DNA of 64,000 nucleotides from Belliella aquatica (GTDB lineage: Bacteria > Bacteroidota > Bacteroidia > Cytophagales > Cyclobacteriaceae), in contig NZ_BMFD01000002.1 in NCBI RefSeq assembly GCF_014637795.1, positions 380,996 through 444,995 of the forward strand, in the 5' to 3' direction. The position numbers and the translations under genes were made by a program. Under the pieces are notes generated by a model that ran no database searches, had not been told where the DNA came from, and worked only from the letters and a program-made list of their open reading frames with translations. Below are positions 1 to 9,024 of the stretch, piece by piece (the first letter of the stretch is position 1; each line of letters opens with the position of its first letter).

Positions 1-1
1 G

Positions 2-478
2 GGCAAATTAGGTCCTGATACAGGTTTTGACTCTATCGGTGACTTTTCGCAGGCGAGAGCTTTAGCGAGTTTCTTGAATTTGCTGGACGGCACTGATCAA
101 TTGGCAAAAACCATCCTGTACAACCTCAATCCATCAGACAATGAAGTAATGGCCACCATGATTGGTAATTTTAATGATGGTTCGGTCAAAGGAAAAATAC
201 AATTCGGTTCCGCTTGGTGGTTTTTGGATCAAAAAGACGGAATGGAAAAGCAAATCAATGCACTTTCTAATATGGGTTTGTTGAGTTGCTTTATTGGAAT
301 GCTGACAGATTCTAGGAGTTTTCTTTCTTTTCCAAGACATGAATATTTCCGAAGAATTCTCTGCAACCTAATCGGTCAAGATGTCGCTAACGGTGAACTT
401 CCTGAAGATGAAGCCTGGTTGGGTAAAATTGTCTCTGACATCAGCTACTTCAATGCGAAAAACTATTTCAACTTCTAA
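2..478 (+). CDS. uxaC: Uronate isomerase UxaC, C-terminal part (cut by window edge)
   Basis: The frame is open to the left edge, so only about the last 158 residues of a protein of usually about 470 are present. UxaC interconverts D-glucuronate/D-fructuronate and D-galacturonate/D-tagaturonate in the cytoplasm. The visible part carries the family's C-terminal signature: a GSAWWFxDQKDGME stretch, then [11 protein letters not shown] and [11 protein letters not shown]. The gene stops 12 bases before uxaB on the same strand, so the two are almost certainly cotranscribed. An internal TTG at 74 is not a real start, because reading continues upstream in frame with conserved sequence. Identification rests on motif recall and is firm. 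Confidence 0.93.
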   Translation, partial: GKLGPDTGFDSIGDFSQARALASFLNLLDGTDQLAKTILYNLNPSDNEVMATMIGNFNDGSVKGKIQFGSAWWFLDQKDGMEKQINALSNMGLLSCFIGMLTDSRSFLSFPRHEYFRRILCNLIGQDVANGELPEDEAWLGKIVSDISYFNAKNYFNF

Positions 479-490
479 GTTGCCCTTGTA

Positions 491-1897
491 ATGAAAGCTC
501 TCAATAGAAAAAATATAAGTACTCCCAAAAGACATGTAAAAGTCCTGCAATTTGGCGAAGGAAATTTCCTCCGTGGATTTGTAGATTGGATGGTTGAGGA
601 GATGAATGAGAAAGCAGGTTTCCATGGCAATGTTCAGATCGTTCAGCCTTTGACACAAGGACTTGGTGATCTGCTCAATGCACAAGATGGCTTGTACCAT
701 GTCAAGCTTCAGGGCATTCAGGCAGGTAAGTCAGTGGATGAAACCAAGTTGATCACTTGTGTAGAAGGTGTGAATAATCCTTATGCTGCCTATCAAGAAT
801 ATTTGAATTTAGGAAGCAATCCTGATCTCAAATTTATCATTTCAAATACGACAGAAGCAGGGATTGCTTTTGATGAAAATGACACAGATTACAGCAAAAC
901 GCCGGTTACTTTTCCAGGGAAACTTACTGCGCTTCTACTTGAAAGATTCAAAGCTTTGGGAGGAAATGAAGCAAGTGGATTGGTAATTATTCCTTGTGAA
1001 TTGATAGACAAGAATGGAGAACAGCTGAAAGATGCGGTTATGCAATACATTGCCCTGTGGAATCTTTCGGAAGAATTCAAAAACTGGATAGAAAATCACA
1101 ATACTTTCTGCAATACCCTTGTGGATAGAATTGTGCCTGGTTTCCCAAAAGATACTATTAAGGAAATTCAATCAGAATTAGAATTTGAGGATAATCTGGT
1201 GGTCATGGCAGAGCCATTTCACCTTTGGGTGATAGAAGGACCTGAGGAATTAGAAAGAATATTTCCTGGTCCAAAAGCTGGTTTACAGATCAAATTTGTC
1301 AAAGATCAAAGTCCATACAGAACCCGTAAAGTACGAATTCTCAATGGCGCACATACGGCACTAGTTCCAGTGGCCTATTTGGCGGGCTTGAGAACTGTCA
1401 GAGATTCCGTTGAAGATCCGAAAATTGGAGCATTTATCCGGGAGACGATTTATGACGAAATTATCCCGACGCTTGATTTGTCCCAAGAAGAGTTGGAGCA
1501 ATTTGCTTCCGATGTCTTGGACAGATTCAAGAATCCATTTATCAAACACGAATTGAGTTCGATTGCTTTGAATTCAATTTCAAAATTCAAAGTGCGGGTA
1601 CTTCCGAGTATCTTAGAATACAAAAAGAGAAAAGGTGTTTGGCCAAAGCATTTGATAGCATCCTTTGCTTCCCTCCTGCTCTTTTATAAGGGTGAACATG
1701 AAGGAGAGCCTACACCTGTCAACGATGATTCAGAAATCATGTCCTTCTTCGCAGCCTTGTGGAAAAGTGACGATATAGATAACATATTAAAAACTGCGCT
1801 CAGCAAATCAGAATTCTGGGGTGAGGATCTTAGTCTTCATGAAGGTTTGGCAGCTGCCATCAAAGATGCTATGATGTTCACAGTCGAGAAAGACTAG
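491..1897 (+). CDS. uxaB: Tagaturonate reductase (altronate oxidoreductase) UxaB
   Basis: A 468-residue NAD-dependent enzyme of the mannitol dehydrogenase family that reduces D-tagaturonate to D-altronate, the step after UxaC in galacturonate catabolism. The N-terminal dinucleotide-binding stretch LQFGEGNFLRGF lies at about residues 19-30. The family catalytic set K-x4-N-x2-H is visible as K280, N285 and H288. The ATG follows uxaC by 12 bases. Together the two genes show that the cell degrades uronic acids, which matches a lyase-bearing utilisation locus a few kb away on the other strand. A fructuronate reductase (UxuB-like) role is possible, but the N-terminal pattern and the pairing with uxaC favour UxaB. 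Confidence 0.9.
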   Translation: MKALNRKNISTPKRHVKVLQFGEGNFLRGFVDWMVEEMNEKAGFHGNVQIVQPLTQGLGDLLNAQDGLYHVKLQGIQAGKSVDETKLITCVEGVNNPYAAYQEYLNLGSNPDLKFIISNTTEAGIAFDENDTDYSKTPVTFPGKLTALLLERFKALGGNEASGLVIIPCELIDKNGEQLKDAVMQYIALWNLSEEFKNWIENHNTFCNTLVDRIVPGFPKDTIKEIQSELEFEDNLVVMAEPFHLWVIEGPEELERIFPGPKAGLQIKFVKDQSPYRTRKVRILNGAHTALVPVAYLAGLRTVRDSVEDPKIGAFIRETIYDEIIPTLDLSQEELEQFASDVLDRFKNPFIKHELSSIALNSISKFKVRVLPSILEYKKRKGVWPKHLIASFASLLLFYKGEHEGEPTPVNDDSEIMSFFAALWKSDDIDNILKTALSKSEFWGEDLSLHEGLAAAIKDAMMFTVEKD

Positions 1898-2190
1898 GAA
1901 CATGCTGAAAAGTGCCATTTACAGATATAATCTCTTCACTATGAATGAATTGTCTGTTTATTAAGCATTGGGTGTTCTTAAAAGTAATTACAAGCTTTTG
2001 AGTTGAATTAGGGGATTTTCCTTGCATCTGAAAAATTTAAAATTTTCAGGTTAGTCTCAGGCACACCATCTTCTGCATTGGACTCATTCGAAGTATCAGC
2101 ATGCATCTTCATTCGTCCGCTTTGAAGTTGTCATACCTGAGGCTTTTTCAGCAAGCCCTAGCTATTATTTATTTGGGTTATTTCATTCGA
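1898..2190. other. Intergenic stretch without a recognisable gene
   Basis: No credible coding sequence is visible. It contains an AT-rich near-palindrome at about 2028-2049 (CTGAAAAATTT facing AAAATTTTCAG). This is too weak in GC to call a terminator with confidence but could trim the uxa transcript. Confidence 0.5.
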
Positions 2191-2222
2191 AACAGAAAAT
2201 CCGTGTGGGTTTTCTGTTTTTT
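2191..2222 (+). terminator. Rho-independent terminator after uxaCB
   Basis: A 12-bp stem (AACAGAAAATCC facing GGGTTTTCTGTT, one G-T pair) with a GTGT loop runs straight into a T-rich tract. It lies about 300 bases beyond uxaB and directly before the promoter of the next gene, so it insulates that gene from uxa read-through. Confidence 0.75.
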
Positions 2223-2226
2223 ATTT

Positions 2227-2234
2227 TACTTTTG
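2227..2234 (+). promoter_or_regulatory. Bacteroidota -7 box (TACTTTTG)
   Basis: The sequence matches TAnnTTTG and ends only four bases before the ATG at 2239. The transcript is therefore probably leaderless or nearly so. No good -33 TTG is seen at 19-21 bases upstream, because the terminator stem occupies that space. Confidence 0.55.
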
Positions 2235-2238
2235 CCGC

Positions 2239-2700
2239 ATGAATACTTCTAGTCAAGAAACAAAAGTGGCAATTTTGGCCAAGTCACAGCAGGTGCTGAG
2301 AGATCAAATTATTGACATTCAAAAGCAGCTTACTGATCTTCAGGAATCTTCTGAAGCTGAGGAAAAAAGTTCTGCGGGTGATAAGTACGAAACACACCAA
2401 GAAATGCTCAATCAAAACCGTACTTTACTGCAAAAGCAGCTTTCATCTTCCAAGATGATGCTCAATCAAATCAATGCAGTTCCGGTCAAAGCGATGAGTA
2501 CTGTTGATGAAGGTGCACTGATCAAAGTACCGATGGGCTGGATTTGGGTATCCACTCCAATGGGTAAGGTTTCTTTTGATGGAATTGACTATCAGCTGGT
2601 CTCCAAAGACTCTCCTCTTATAACTGCTCTTTGGGGGTTGAAAGAAGGAGAATCTGGTGAGTTTAGAGGGAATAAGATAAAAATTGAGAAAATCTTGTGA
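2239..2700 (+). CDS. GreA/GreB-like transcript cleavage factor family protein
   Basis: A 153-residue protein with an N-terminal region rich in charged heptads (about residues 10-75, probably an antiparallel coiled coil) and a C-terminal FKBP-like domain. The latter ends in the Gre-type pattern SKDSPLITALWGLKEGESGEF then KIKIEKIL. Gre proteins insert a coiled coil into the secondary channel of RNA polymerase. Whether this divergent member keeps the acidic tip residues for cleavage cannot be judged by eye. The ATG at 2239 is preferred over an in-frame one at 2101, because a terminator and a -7 box lie between them. It is a single-gene unit convergent with the DUF2490 gene. Confidence 0.7.
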   Translation: MNTSSQETKVAILAKSQQVLRDQIIDIQKQLTDLQESSEAEEKSSAGDKYETHQEMLNQNRTLLQKQLSSSKMMLNQINAVPVKAMSTVDEGALIKVPMGWIWVSTPMGKVSFDGIDYQLVSKDSPLITALWGLKEGESGEFRGNKIKIEKIL

Positions 2701-2782
2701 TCAATCAAGAGGCAATCTTTTCAATAGTTTTTCAAAATATAATCCAAACAAAATTCTGTATAAAATTAACCTTCGTGACTTA

Positions 2783-2824
2783 GAGTCTTTGTGGCCAAAA
2801 TCTTTAAAAATGCCACAAAGACTC
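2783..2824. repeat. 13-bp perfect inverted repeat between convergent genes
   Basis: GAGTCTTTGTGGC at 2783-2795 is matched by GCCACAAAGACTC at 2812-2824 with a 16-base loop. With one mismatch the pairing extends outwards by CTT/AAG. It may act as a bidirectional terminator, and the wording resembles intergenic repeats common in Bacteroidota genomes. That last point is memory, not a search. Confidence 0.5.
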
Positions 2825-2914
2825 CAAGATACAAAACTTTGACCAATTGAATACTAAATAATCATTGCTTGAAATTCTGGGAAGTTTACTTATGAGCAGA
2901 GTTCTTTTTAGATT

Positions 2915-3679
2915 TTAAAGCGTGATATAGGTATTCCAAATCATGCCATTGTTGTATTGCATATATTCTCGAGCGTTTATTAGTCTTCCAAATTGGACAG
3001 TTTGACTGATGAAACCAATTTCTGAACGAATAGCCTCGTTAATTTTTAGGCCTAATAATACACCAATTCTATTTTGATCGAAGATATTTTGATTTACGTT
3101 TTTCCCAAATCCAATTAACAATTCATCGTAAATAGCTAGATAAGGAGATGTTTTTTCTTTTGATGAAGAACCAAGGGGAATGTCTAATCGGGCCATGTAC
3201 CTTGCTCGATTGAGATAGACTTGATCATCTGATTTGGAGAGATTTGGATCAGTATAAATCCCTACCCATCGTTGTTCTAGCATAAATCTGTGTGTCAAAG
3301 TAACTTTTCCAAGTGGATTGCTAACTTGAGCCATTTGATAAGTCCTGTATTCAGGAAAGATATTGCCTGCACTTTGAATTGGGATTTCCCCATAAGGATA
3401 GGTATCTATGTAAGCAAAACCACCTCTTAAAATCACATTTGGGTGGATTTTATAATTGATCCCTGTTCTGTAGAGATTTTGCTGCGCTTCTCTAATTATT
3501 CCTGTTCTTCTCCATTGAAATTCGCCGTGAATACTCCATTTATCATCTAAGTTATACGTTAAAAATGCAGCATACCATCCAATAGAATTGTTTTCGCTGG
3601 TGCGATTACCTTGTGCGGATATATCAGGAGCAATGAAGCTGAATAAGAGGGAATTTGTAAATATGTATAAGTATTTCAT
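2915..3679 (-). CDS. DUF2490 family outer-membrane-like protein
   Basis: A 254-residue protein with an N-terminal signal peptide (about residues 1-22, ending in ISAQ). The rest is a beta-rich pattern of alternating aromatic and polar residues, as in small outer-membrane barrels. DUF2490 proteins are common in Bacteroidota and have no assigned reaction. Conserved-looking stretches include HGEFQWRRTG near residue 55, HRFMLEQRW near 145 and RARYMARLDIPL near 175. It lies 92 bases downstream of pncA on the same strand, but a functional link is not evident. Confidence 0.72.
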   Translation of the reverse strand: MKYLYIFTNSLLFSFIAPDISAQGNRTSENNSIGWYAAFLTYNLDDKWSIHGEFQWRRTGIIREAQQNLYRTGINYKIHPNVILRGGFAYIDTYPYGEIPIQSAGNIFPEYRTYQMAQVSNPLGKVTLTHRFMLEQRWVGIYTDPNLSKSDDQVYLNRARYMARLDIPLGSSSKEKTSPYLAIYDELLIGFGKNVNQNIFDQNRIGVLLGLKINEAIRSEIGFISQTVQFGRLINAREYMQYNNGMIWNTYITL

Positions 3680-3771
3680 CTTTGGACTTAAGCTTTACTT
3701 CTATGTATTTCAAAGTGCTCAAAGTTACTTCAAGACCCATCTTCAATCTGTGCCAACGGTCACAATACTTT

Positions 3772-4383
3772 TCAAATGGATTCAGAGTGAGTGATTGTTG
3801 CACCGGCATTTTCCATTTCTATCATTGCTTTGGCAAAGTCGTCGGTATGGATATTTACTGCGCGTGTAGCATCCAAAATCAAATGCACATCAAAGCCTTC
3901 GGCCAATCCATCCAAAACCGTGAATTTCACACAATAATCTTCCGCCAAACCACAGACAAAAATCTCCTGAACTCCGTGATCTTTGAGAAACTTACTTAAG
4001 CCGGTATCACCTTGTCTGTTGTTGTCAAAAAATCCGGAGTAAGAATCCACTTTCGGATTTGTTCCTTTTTGAAAAATAACTTTCCATTTATCTTGTTTCA
4101 GATCGGCATGAAATTCGGCTCCAAAGCTCCCCTGAACACAATGCACGGGCCACAGGAATTGATTAACACCATTAAGATCGATAAAATCTCCAACATTCTT
4201 ATCAGGGTGATTGAGCGCAAAACTCCCATGATCCGCAGGATGCCAATCTTGTGTAGCGACGATAAAATCAAACTTTTCTTGAAGGTGGTTGATGATCGGG
4301 ACGATCTGATCCCCTTCAGCTACTTCCAAAGCCCCTCCTGGAATAAAATCGTTTTGTACATCTACTATGATTAATGCTTTCAT
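3772..4383 (-). CDS. pncA: Nicotinamidase PncA
   Basis: A 203-residue cytoplasmic amidase of the isochorismatase fold that converts nicotinamide to nicotinate for NAD salvage. The catalytic triad is visible: D8 in VDVQNDF, K106 in FQKGTNP and C151 in LAEDYCVKFT. Metal ligands D46, H48 and H52 lie in QDWHPADH. Length matches the family. The next step is supplied by pncB at 26553-28055, so two of the salvage enzymes fall within this window, though in different transcription units. The sequence 5' of the ATG carries a word (ATGATTATTCGC) shared with two other intergenic regions here. Confidence 0.93.
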   Translation of the reverse strand: MKALIIVDVQNDFIPGGALEVAEGDQIVPIINHLQEKFDFIVATQDWHPADHGSFALNHPDKNVGDFIDLNGVNQFLWPVHCVQGSFGAEFHADLKQDKWKVIFQKGTNPKVDSYSGFFDNNRQGDTGLSKFLKDHGVQEIFVCGLAEDYCVKFTVLDGLAEGFDVHLILDATRAVNIHTDDFAKAMIEMENAGATITHSESI

Positions 4384-4397
4384 GGTTATTTAATTAT

Positions 4398-4415
4398 ATG
4401 ATTATTCGCTATAAC
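4398..4415 (-). promoter_or_regulatory. Shared intergenic word near the pncA start
   Basis: ATGATTATTCGCTATAAC lies 15 bases upstream of the pncA ATG. It agrees at 16 of 18 positions with the reverse complement of 25525-25542, in the iolJ-prs gap. A 12-base core variant, ATGCTTATCCGC, stands at 5722-5733 upstream of the LacI gene. The function is unknown, and an operator is one possibility. Confidence 0.35.
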
Positions 4416-4566
4416 GCTAGGATGTGAATATTTTACTTTCAATAAACGGATAATTGTCAGCGGGGATAGGTAATTTAACGGCTTATCGAGAGCACAAATA
4501 TCCAGCAGATCAAATATAGTATTTACATTTTTCTTAAGTTAATACTGAAAAAAAGCCGATAAAAAT

Positions 4567-5598
4567 TTATTCTTTAAGTTTTCTAGATGAGTCTCTAATC
4601 ACCAATTCTGGCTTCAATACTTCGAATCTATATTTCATATCTTCAACATCTGTATTTAGCTTATCTAAAAGAATTTTGGCAGATAACAATCCTAAGTCAT
4701 AGATTGGTTGCCATACAGATGTTAGTGATGGTTTAAAATAAGAACTGTAGGGTTCATCATCAAAGCCAACCAAGGAGATTTGATCTGGTATTTTGATTCC
4801 ATTTTCTCTAATGACAGACATCGCACCGATAGCGATTGCATCATTATAACAAAAAACAGCATCTGGCAATTCCTCAAGTTCAAGAAGTTTTTTCATACTT
4901 GCTACGCCGCTTTCAGAAGAGGAATCCTCACCACAAACAATCAACTCTTCCAAAACCTCAAAATTATTTTTTAGTAAGGCGTCTATATATCCATTTTTTC
5001 TATGTTTCGCTGTAGAAAGGTTTGTTGATCCACTAATATGAGCGATACGTTTACAGCCAGTTTGAATCAAATATTCAACTGCTTGTAATGCCCCAGAATA
5101 ATCATCAACAACTACTTTGTCGATATCAAACCCTAGACAATCTCTATCAAAAATAACTAGAGGAAAACCGGAGTCCCTCAATTTTTCTAGATGATCAAAA
5201 TTAACTGTGTTTGAAGATGGCGAAATTAAAAAACCATCAACCCGAACAAGGGCCATCGCTTCTAAAATCCTAATTTCTTCTTCAAAAGATTCATTTGATT
5301 GACTTATCATCAATTTATAGCCACTGCTACCAACTTTATCCTGAATACCATTTATGGCTGTAGAGAAATAGTAGCTTGTTATTTCTGGAACAACAACACC
5401 TAATATTTTTGTTCTTTTATTTAATAAGCTTAAAGCCAATTGATTAGGACTGTATTTCATTTTCGCAGCGAGATCTAAAATGACTCTTTTTCTCTCTTCA
5501 CTAATGAAAGGACTATTATTTAGTGCTCTTGAAATTGTAGAGGGAGAAACGTTTAGCTCTCTTGCCAAATCCGTAATAGTTACTTGATTTTTTCTCAT
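4567..5598 (-). CDS. LacI-family transcriptional regulator
   Basis: A 343-residue regulator. An N-terminal LacI helix-turn-helix (residues about 5-27, with VTITDLARELNVSPSTISRAL) is followed by the hinge (PNQLALSLLNKRT, about 52-64). The rest is a periplasmic-binding-protein-like effector domain with the typical VGFDDEPYSSYFKPSLTSV near 270. It reads in the same direction as the neighbouring utilisation locus but behind that locus's terminator. It is the only LacI-type gene in the window, so it is the natural candidate to bind the TGCAAAGGTTTGCA sites in front of susC and iolJ. That assignment is inference. The effector could be an inositol or a uronate. Confidence 0.92.
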   Translation of the reverse strand: MRKNQVTITDLARELNVSPSTISRALNNSPFISEERKRVILDLAAKMKYSPNQLALSLLNKRTKILGVVVPEITSYYFSTAINGIQDKVGSSGYKLMISQSNESFEEEIRILEAMALVRVDGFLISPSSNTVNFDHLEKLRDSGFPLVIFDRDCLGFDIDKVVVDDYSGALQAVEYLIQTGCKRIAHISGSTNLSTAKHRKNGYIDALLKNNFEVLEELIVCGEDSSSESGVASMKKLLELEELPDAVFCYNDAIAIGAMSVIRENGIKIPDQISLVGFDDEPYSSYFKPSLTSVWQPIYDLGLLSAKILLDKLNTDVEDMKYRFEVLKPELVIRDSSRKLKE

Positions 5599-5909
5599 TA
5601 GTTAAATCACAAACTCGAACTATTTTACCAATTTTCTGTAATTAAGGACTATTTAAGCATTTTATATGGAAATAAAAATTCCTATCAAACAGAAAAAAAT
5701 CAATTTGAATGATTTAAAAATATGCTTATCCGCAACTATATCAGTTGGTATCTTTCTCACCAATAATCTGGCGGATAAGAGTAAACTGGCATTTAAAAGA
5801 AAATGGCTGGCAGTCCATACCAGCCTAAATAAAGTGTTTAGATAAATTGGAATGGCTAGTGCTTTAGGGCTACTTTAGATAAGTATCAAGTTACAAGCAA
5901 CGGCTTCTC
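5599..5909. other. LacI gene upstream region
   Basis: No gene is seen. It holds a nested inverted repeat at 5725-5779 (CTTATCCGC facing GCGGATAAG, with an inner TTGGT/ACCAA hairpin) and the terminator of the SusCD operon at 5791-5825. Confidence 0.55.
5791..5825 (-). terminator. Terminator of the SusCD operon
   Basis: Read on the - strand, GGCTGG-N9-CCAGCC is followed by ATTTTCTTTT. It lies about 85 bases beyond the stop of the DUF4861 gene and separates the operon from the LacI gene. Confidence 0.7.
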
Positions 5910-7211
5910 TCATTGTTTACTTATATGAATATCAATACTATAATCAATATTTTCAGCTAACGTTTTAAGGTAATCCCTAAAGTATGCTTCTTCTCTAAAC
6001 CTCTCATCCGACAGCTCCCAAGCAGCCACGGCATAGTATGAAATCTGTTTTCCTTCATCAATCTTCATCCTCGCCAAATAACTATTAGAAAGAGACCCTT
6101 CTTTAGGAGCTTCCGAAAAACCCAGGAAATTTTCTTTTGGTACAATTAGCGCCAAGCCCAAGTACCAATCCTTTTCATAGGTTTGTAAGTCATGCGTATA
6201 AAGGATCTGGAAATTCCCTACTTCCATACTTGTAAGTGGTTTATCAGTTCTAGAATTCACCAACCCAATTACTAACTCCTCATCTCCCTGAAGCCCAGAA
6301 ATGCTCACTGTATTTTGGTAACCTTGTACTCCTGCCCAGATTGAAGTATACTCTTTCACTTGATAGATTCTATCAAATTCTTGTGGCTTCCAATCGTGAT
6401 AATCGAATCGCATTAATCCACGAATAGAGCCATTGGCAAGTATAGTATAATCTGTTTCGGATACATTGTTAAGAGAATCTTGTTCTGTCACACCTAGCCT
6501 GGCCAAGCGATCACCAATTTTCAATCCGAAGCCACCAATTCCAACAGAGTTTCCAACTGCGAGAATATCCCGACCCCAATCTTCCATCACATGGTAATTG
6601 TCCTCTGTCACACCTTCTTCATTGATTCCTACATCATCAGGAGACATGTATTTCACCTTTTTTCCAAAAACATCTTTTGAATTCCTTCCATCCAAATAAT
6701 GCCTAAAACCTACACAATCATTTTCCCAAGAGGGCCCATCAGTTTGATAAGGCTGATAACCCATGACTCCAGGAAGTTGGTGTGGATAAAATGTATGGCT
6801 CGTGGCAGGCTTTACAATATCATTTTCAGATTCACGAACGCCAAATCTTATGTTGACTCGCTTTTCAAAATCCTGCTTATTCTCTGCAAGCAGCAATTTA
6901 AGATTTCTACCTTCTCCAGATTTTAGGTTTATGAGAAAAAACAATTCATCCCAAGAACCATCGCCATTAGAATCATCAAATTGTGCCGGTACAGTATCGT
7001 TCATTTCAGTTAATATAATTGGAAAAAAATCTCCAATTGGTAGATCCTGAAACTCACTTCGTGATATAACTACGGCTTTTTCAATAAGATCTATATTTCC
7101 GGAATAAGCCAATTGAATGTTATAATGTTGCCCTTGAGGCTCTTTTTGACAAGAGGTAAGTCCAATGAGACCAATTAGAGTGGCAATTCCAATTTTTTTA
7201 TAAAGATTCAT
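5910..7211 (-). CDS. DUF4861 family lipoprotein of the utilisation locus
   Basis: A 433-residue lipoprotein: a short hydrophobic N-terminus ends in LTSC with the lipidation cysteine at C21. The rest is a beta-rich DUF4861-type domain, with a GFRHYLDGRNSKDVFGKK stretch near 170 and DNYHVMEDWGRDILAVGNS near 205. DUF4861 proteins recur in Bacteroidota loci for uronic-acid polysaccharides, but no reaction is established to my knowledge. It is the last gene of the susC operon, 15 bases after the toroid protein, and is followed by a terminator. A carbohydrate-processing or binding role in the periplasm or at the surface is inferred from context. Confidence 0.7.
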   Translation of the reverse strand: MNLYKKIGIATLIGLIGLTSCQKEPQGQHYNIQLAYSGNIDLIEKAVVISRSEFQDLPIGDFFPIILTEMNDTVPAQFDDSNGDGSWDELFFLINLKSGEGRNLKLLLAENKQDFEKRVNIRFGVRESENDIVKPATSHTFYPHQLPGVMGYQPYQTDGPSWENDCVGFRHYLDGRNSKDVFGKKVKYMSPDDVGINEEGVTEDNYHVMEDWGRDILAVGNSVGIGGFGLKIGDRLARLGVTEQDSLNNVSETDYTILANGSIRGLMRFDYHDWKPQEFDRIYQVKEYTSIWAGVQGYQNTVSISGLQGDEELVIGLVNSRTDKPLTSMEVGNFQILYTHDLQTYEKDWYLGLALIVPKENFLGFSEAPKEGSLSNSYLARMKIDEGKQISYYAVAAWELSDERFREEAYFRDYLKTLAENIDYSIDIHISKQ

Positions 7212-7226
7212 AAAGGTCTAGATTTT

Positions 7227-9011
7227 TTACTTTATCGTGATGGTATGGTTAAAAGGAGTAATTCCAGTTAAATAAACATGATCCCCTTTGGTTCTCAGCG
7301 TACCAAAATGGACAGTGTACATTTCCCCATCGAGTCGGTAGATACTTTCATGTTTCTTGATCCCTGGTCCAAAAGAAATTTCATCTCTACCCATTTTATA
7401 ACTTCCCAATCCTTCTTCTAAGAATCGATTCCCTTGGGAGTCCACAGGTGCACTAAGCCCTGTAAATTCACCGCCTTCTCCGAAACAAAGCTCAACTGTC
7501 ACAGGTACACCTTCCAATCCTGTCACTTCAATTGATAAATCTGCCTTTCCATTATTTTCCTCTATGGTGATTTTACTTTCTAGTGTTTTTACGTTACTCA
7601 CTGGTCTGTCAGCGAATGACATTTTACTCCAAAATCTACCATCTACACTAGCGCTCAATTCATAATCCCCTTCTGAATTGCGTAATTCTTGGGGAAGAGG
7701 CTGATAATAGGGTGCTTGTAATTTTTTATATAAGATGTATTTTCCATTTTCAACATCAAGGCCTTCGCTTCTGAAATGTCCCATACTGAAAAATGCCGAG
7801 GACATCCTGATATGCTTTAGGACTGCTTGACCTTTGCGGAATGAAAAGAAATTTGGACTAATAGATCTACCTGAGGCAATGATAAGTGGCCAATCTACAC
7901 CACCAAAAATAGTCATGGTAGTATCTTCTCTTCGAATTCTCGCCAAACTGCTGGTTGGGAAAATTTTTGTATAATCTCTTGGCAGTGGTGCTGAGGTAGG
8001 CATTTCTTCTTGCAAGATCTCGTGTTCCATAAAGTAATATAGACCTCCACGAATGATTTGTTGCTCAAAGCCCTCAAAACCTTGAATTTCCCTAGCTATA
8101 CCAGCAAAAAATGGACTTTTATCCTTAATGGCCAAATACCGGTAATTCAAATATTGTGAAACTATATTATGATGACTATACTGATCTTGCCTTCTGGAGT
8201 CAAAAGTTATTAAATCACCATTTGTCTCCATGTAGTAATAAGTCATTTCCATGTTTTTCCTTACTGGTGTCAGCAATTCCTCCTTGTCCAATAGCTTGGC
8301 CATCGTAATAAACGCCTCATTTTCTACAGCTGAGTAGTTCATGCTACGCTCGGGATAATGCCCATCTTCATCAATAAACACTCCTTCACCCAGCCAATCA
8401 TTGACACGATTGACATACCTGTTGTCAGGATAGACATGGTTGATTTTAGCCAAAGCCGCACTCAATACCCAACGGTGATTTGGTGTATGAATCCCACCGT
8501 AGACCAATGCCTCTCCAGCACTTAAAATGAATTTTTTAAGATCTGAATTTACCTTTGATATATCCTGATGATCATGGTCAATTAAGATCTTGGCAGCTGC
8601 ACAGAGTGGTTCCATTACAAATGCTGTATCAGGAGGTGACTCAAGATTACCAGTATTCATGGTCCCATCAGATCGCTGTTGAGATAAAAGGAAAAGTATC
8701 AGACTTTCCATTCTTTGAAGCACCTTTTTACTTTTGAAAAAAGATGATTGAGGATGACAATAACTAGCAGACAACACAGCAAAATCATATCCTTGCTGTC
8801 TGATGTATGATTTAGGATTACTATTTTCAGGCAGAATCAGTTGGGTAGTCAAATCATCATTTGCTTTGATTAAGCGCTCTACTATTTTTGAGTCTTTGCG
8901 GCTTAGCTTTGAATCTGCTGCCCATACATTCGAGGAGAAAGGAATCATGGTGGTCAATAAACCCAAACTAGCCGATTGTTTGATAAATGTTTTTCTCGAG
9001 ATCTTTTTCAT
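7227..9011 (-). CDS. Secreted toroid protein, putative polysaccharide lyase
   Basis: A 594-residue exported protein. The N-terminus has a Tat-like motif (SRKTFIK, an RK rather than RR pair) before a hydrophobic stretch ending in VWAAD. Residues about 40-330 are helical, as in alpha/alpha-toroid lyases. Candidate active-site stretches are NHRW at 178-181, ERSMNY at 221-226 and RRQDQYSHHN near 275. The C-terminal half is beta-rich, as in lyases with an added beta-sandwich. It reminds me of family PL38 (glucuronan/alginate lyases) but I cannot confirm this. Position between a phosphatase and a DUF4861 gene in a SusCD operon, with uxaBC nearby, supports action on a uronate-containing ligand. A glycoside hydrolase is not excluded. 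Confidence 0.5.
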   Translation of the reverse strand: MKKISRKTFIKQSASLGLLTTMIPFSSNVWAADSKLSRKDSKIVERLIKANDDLTTQLILPENSNPKSYIRQQGYDFAVLSASYCHPQSSFFKSKKVLQRMESLILFLLSQQRSDGTMNTGNLESPPDTAFVMEPLCAAAKILIDHDHQDISKVNSDLKKFILSAGEALVYGGIHTPNHRWVLSAALAKINHVYPDNRYVNRVNDWLGEGVFIDEDGHYPERSMNYSAVENEAFITMAKLLDKEELLTPVRKNMEMTYYYMETNGDLITFDSRRQDQYSHHNIVSQYLNYRYLAIKDKSPFFAGIAREIQGFEGFEQQIIRGGLYYFMEHEILQEEMPTSAPLPRDYTKIFPTSSLARIRREDTTMTIFGGVDWPLIIASGRSISPNFFSFRKGQAVLKHIRMSSAFFSMGHFRSEGLDVENGKYILYKKLQAPYYQPLPQELRNSEGDYELSASVDGRFWSKMSFADRPVSNVKTLESKITIEENNGKADLSIEVTGLEGVPVTVELCFGEGGEFTGLSAPVDSQGNRFLEEGLGSYKMGRDEISFGPGIKKHESIYRLDGEMYTVHFGTLRTKGDHVYLTGITPFNHTITIK

Positions 9012-9024
9012 TTCTGATTAAATT

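Noticed and set aside
2101-2238. In-frame N-terminal extension of the GreA/GreB-like protein
   Set aside because: The stretch contains a strong terminator and a -7 box and does not read like Gre proteins, so the start at 2239 is preferred.
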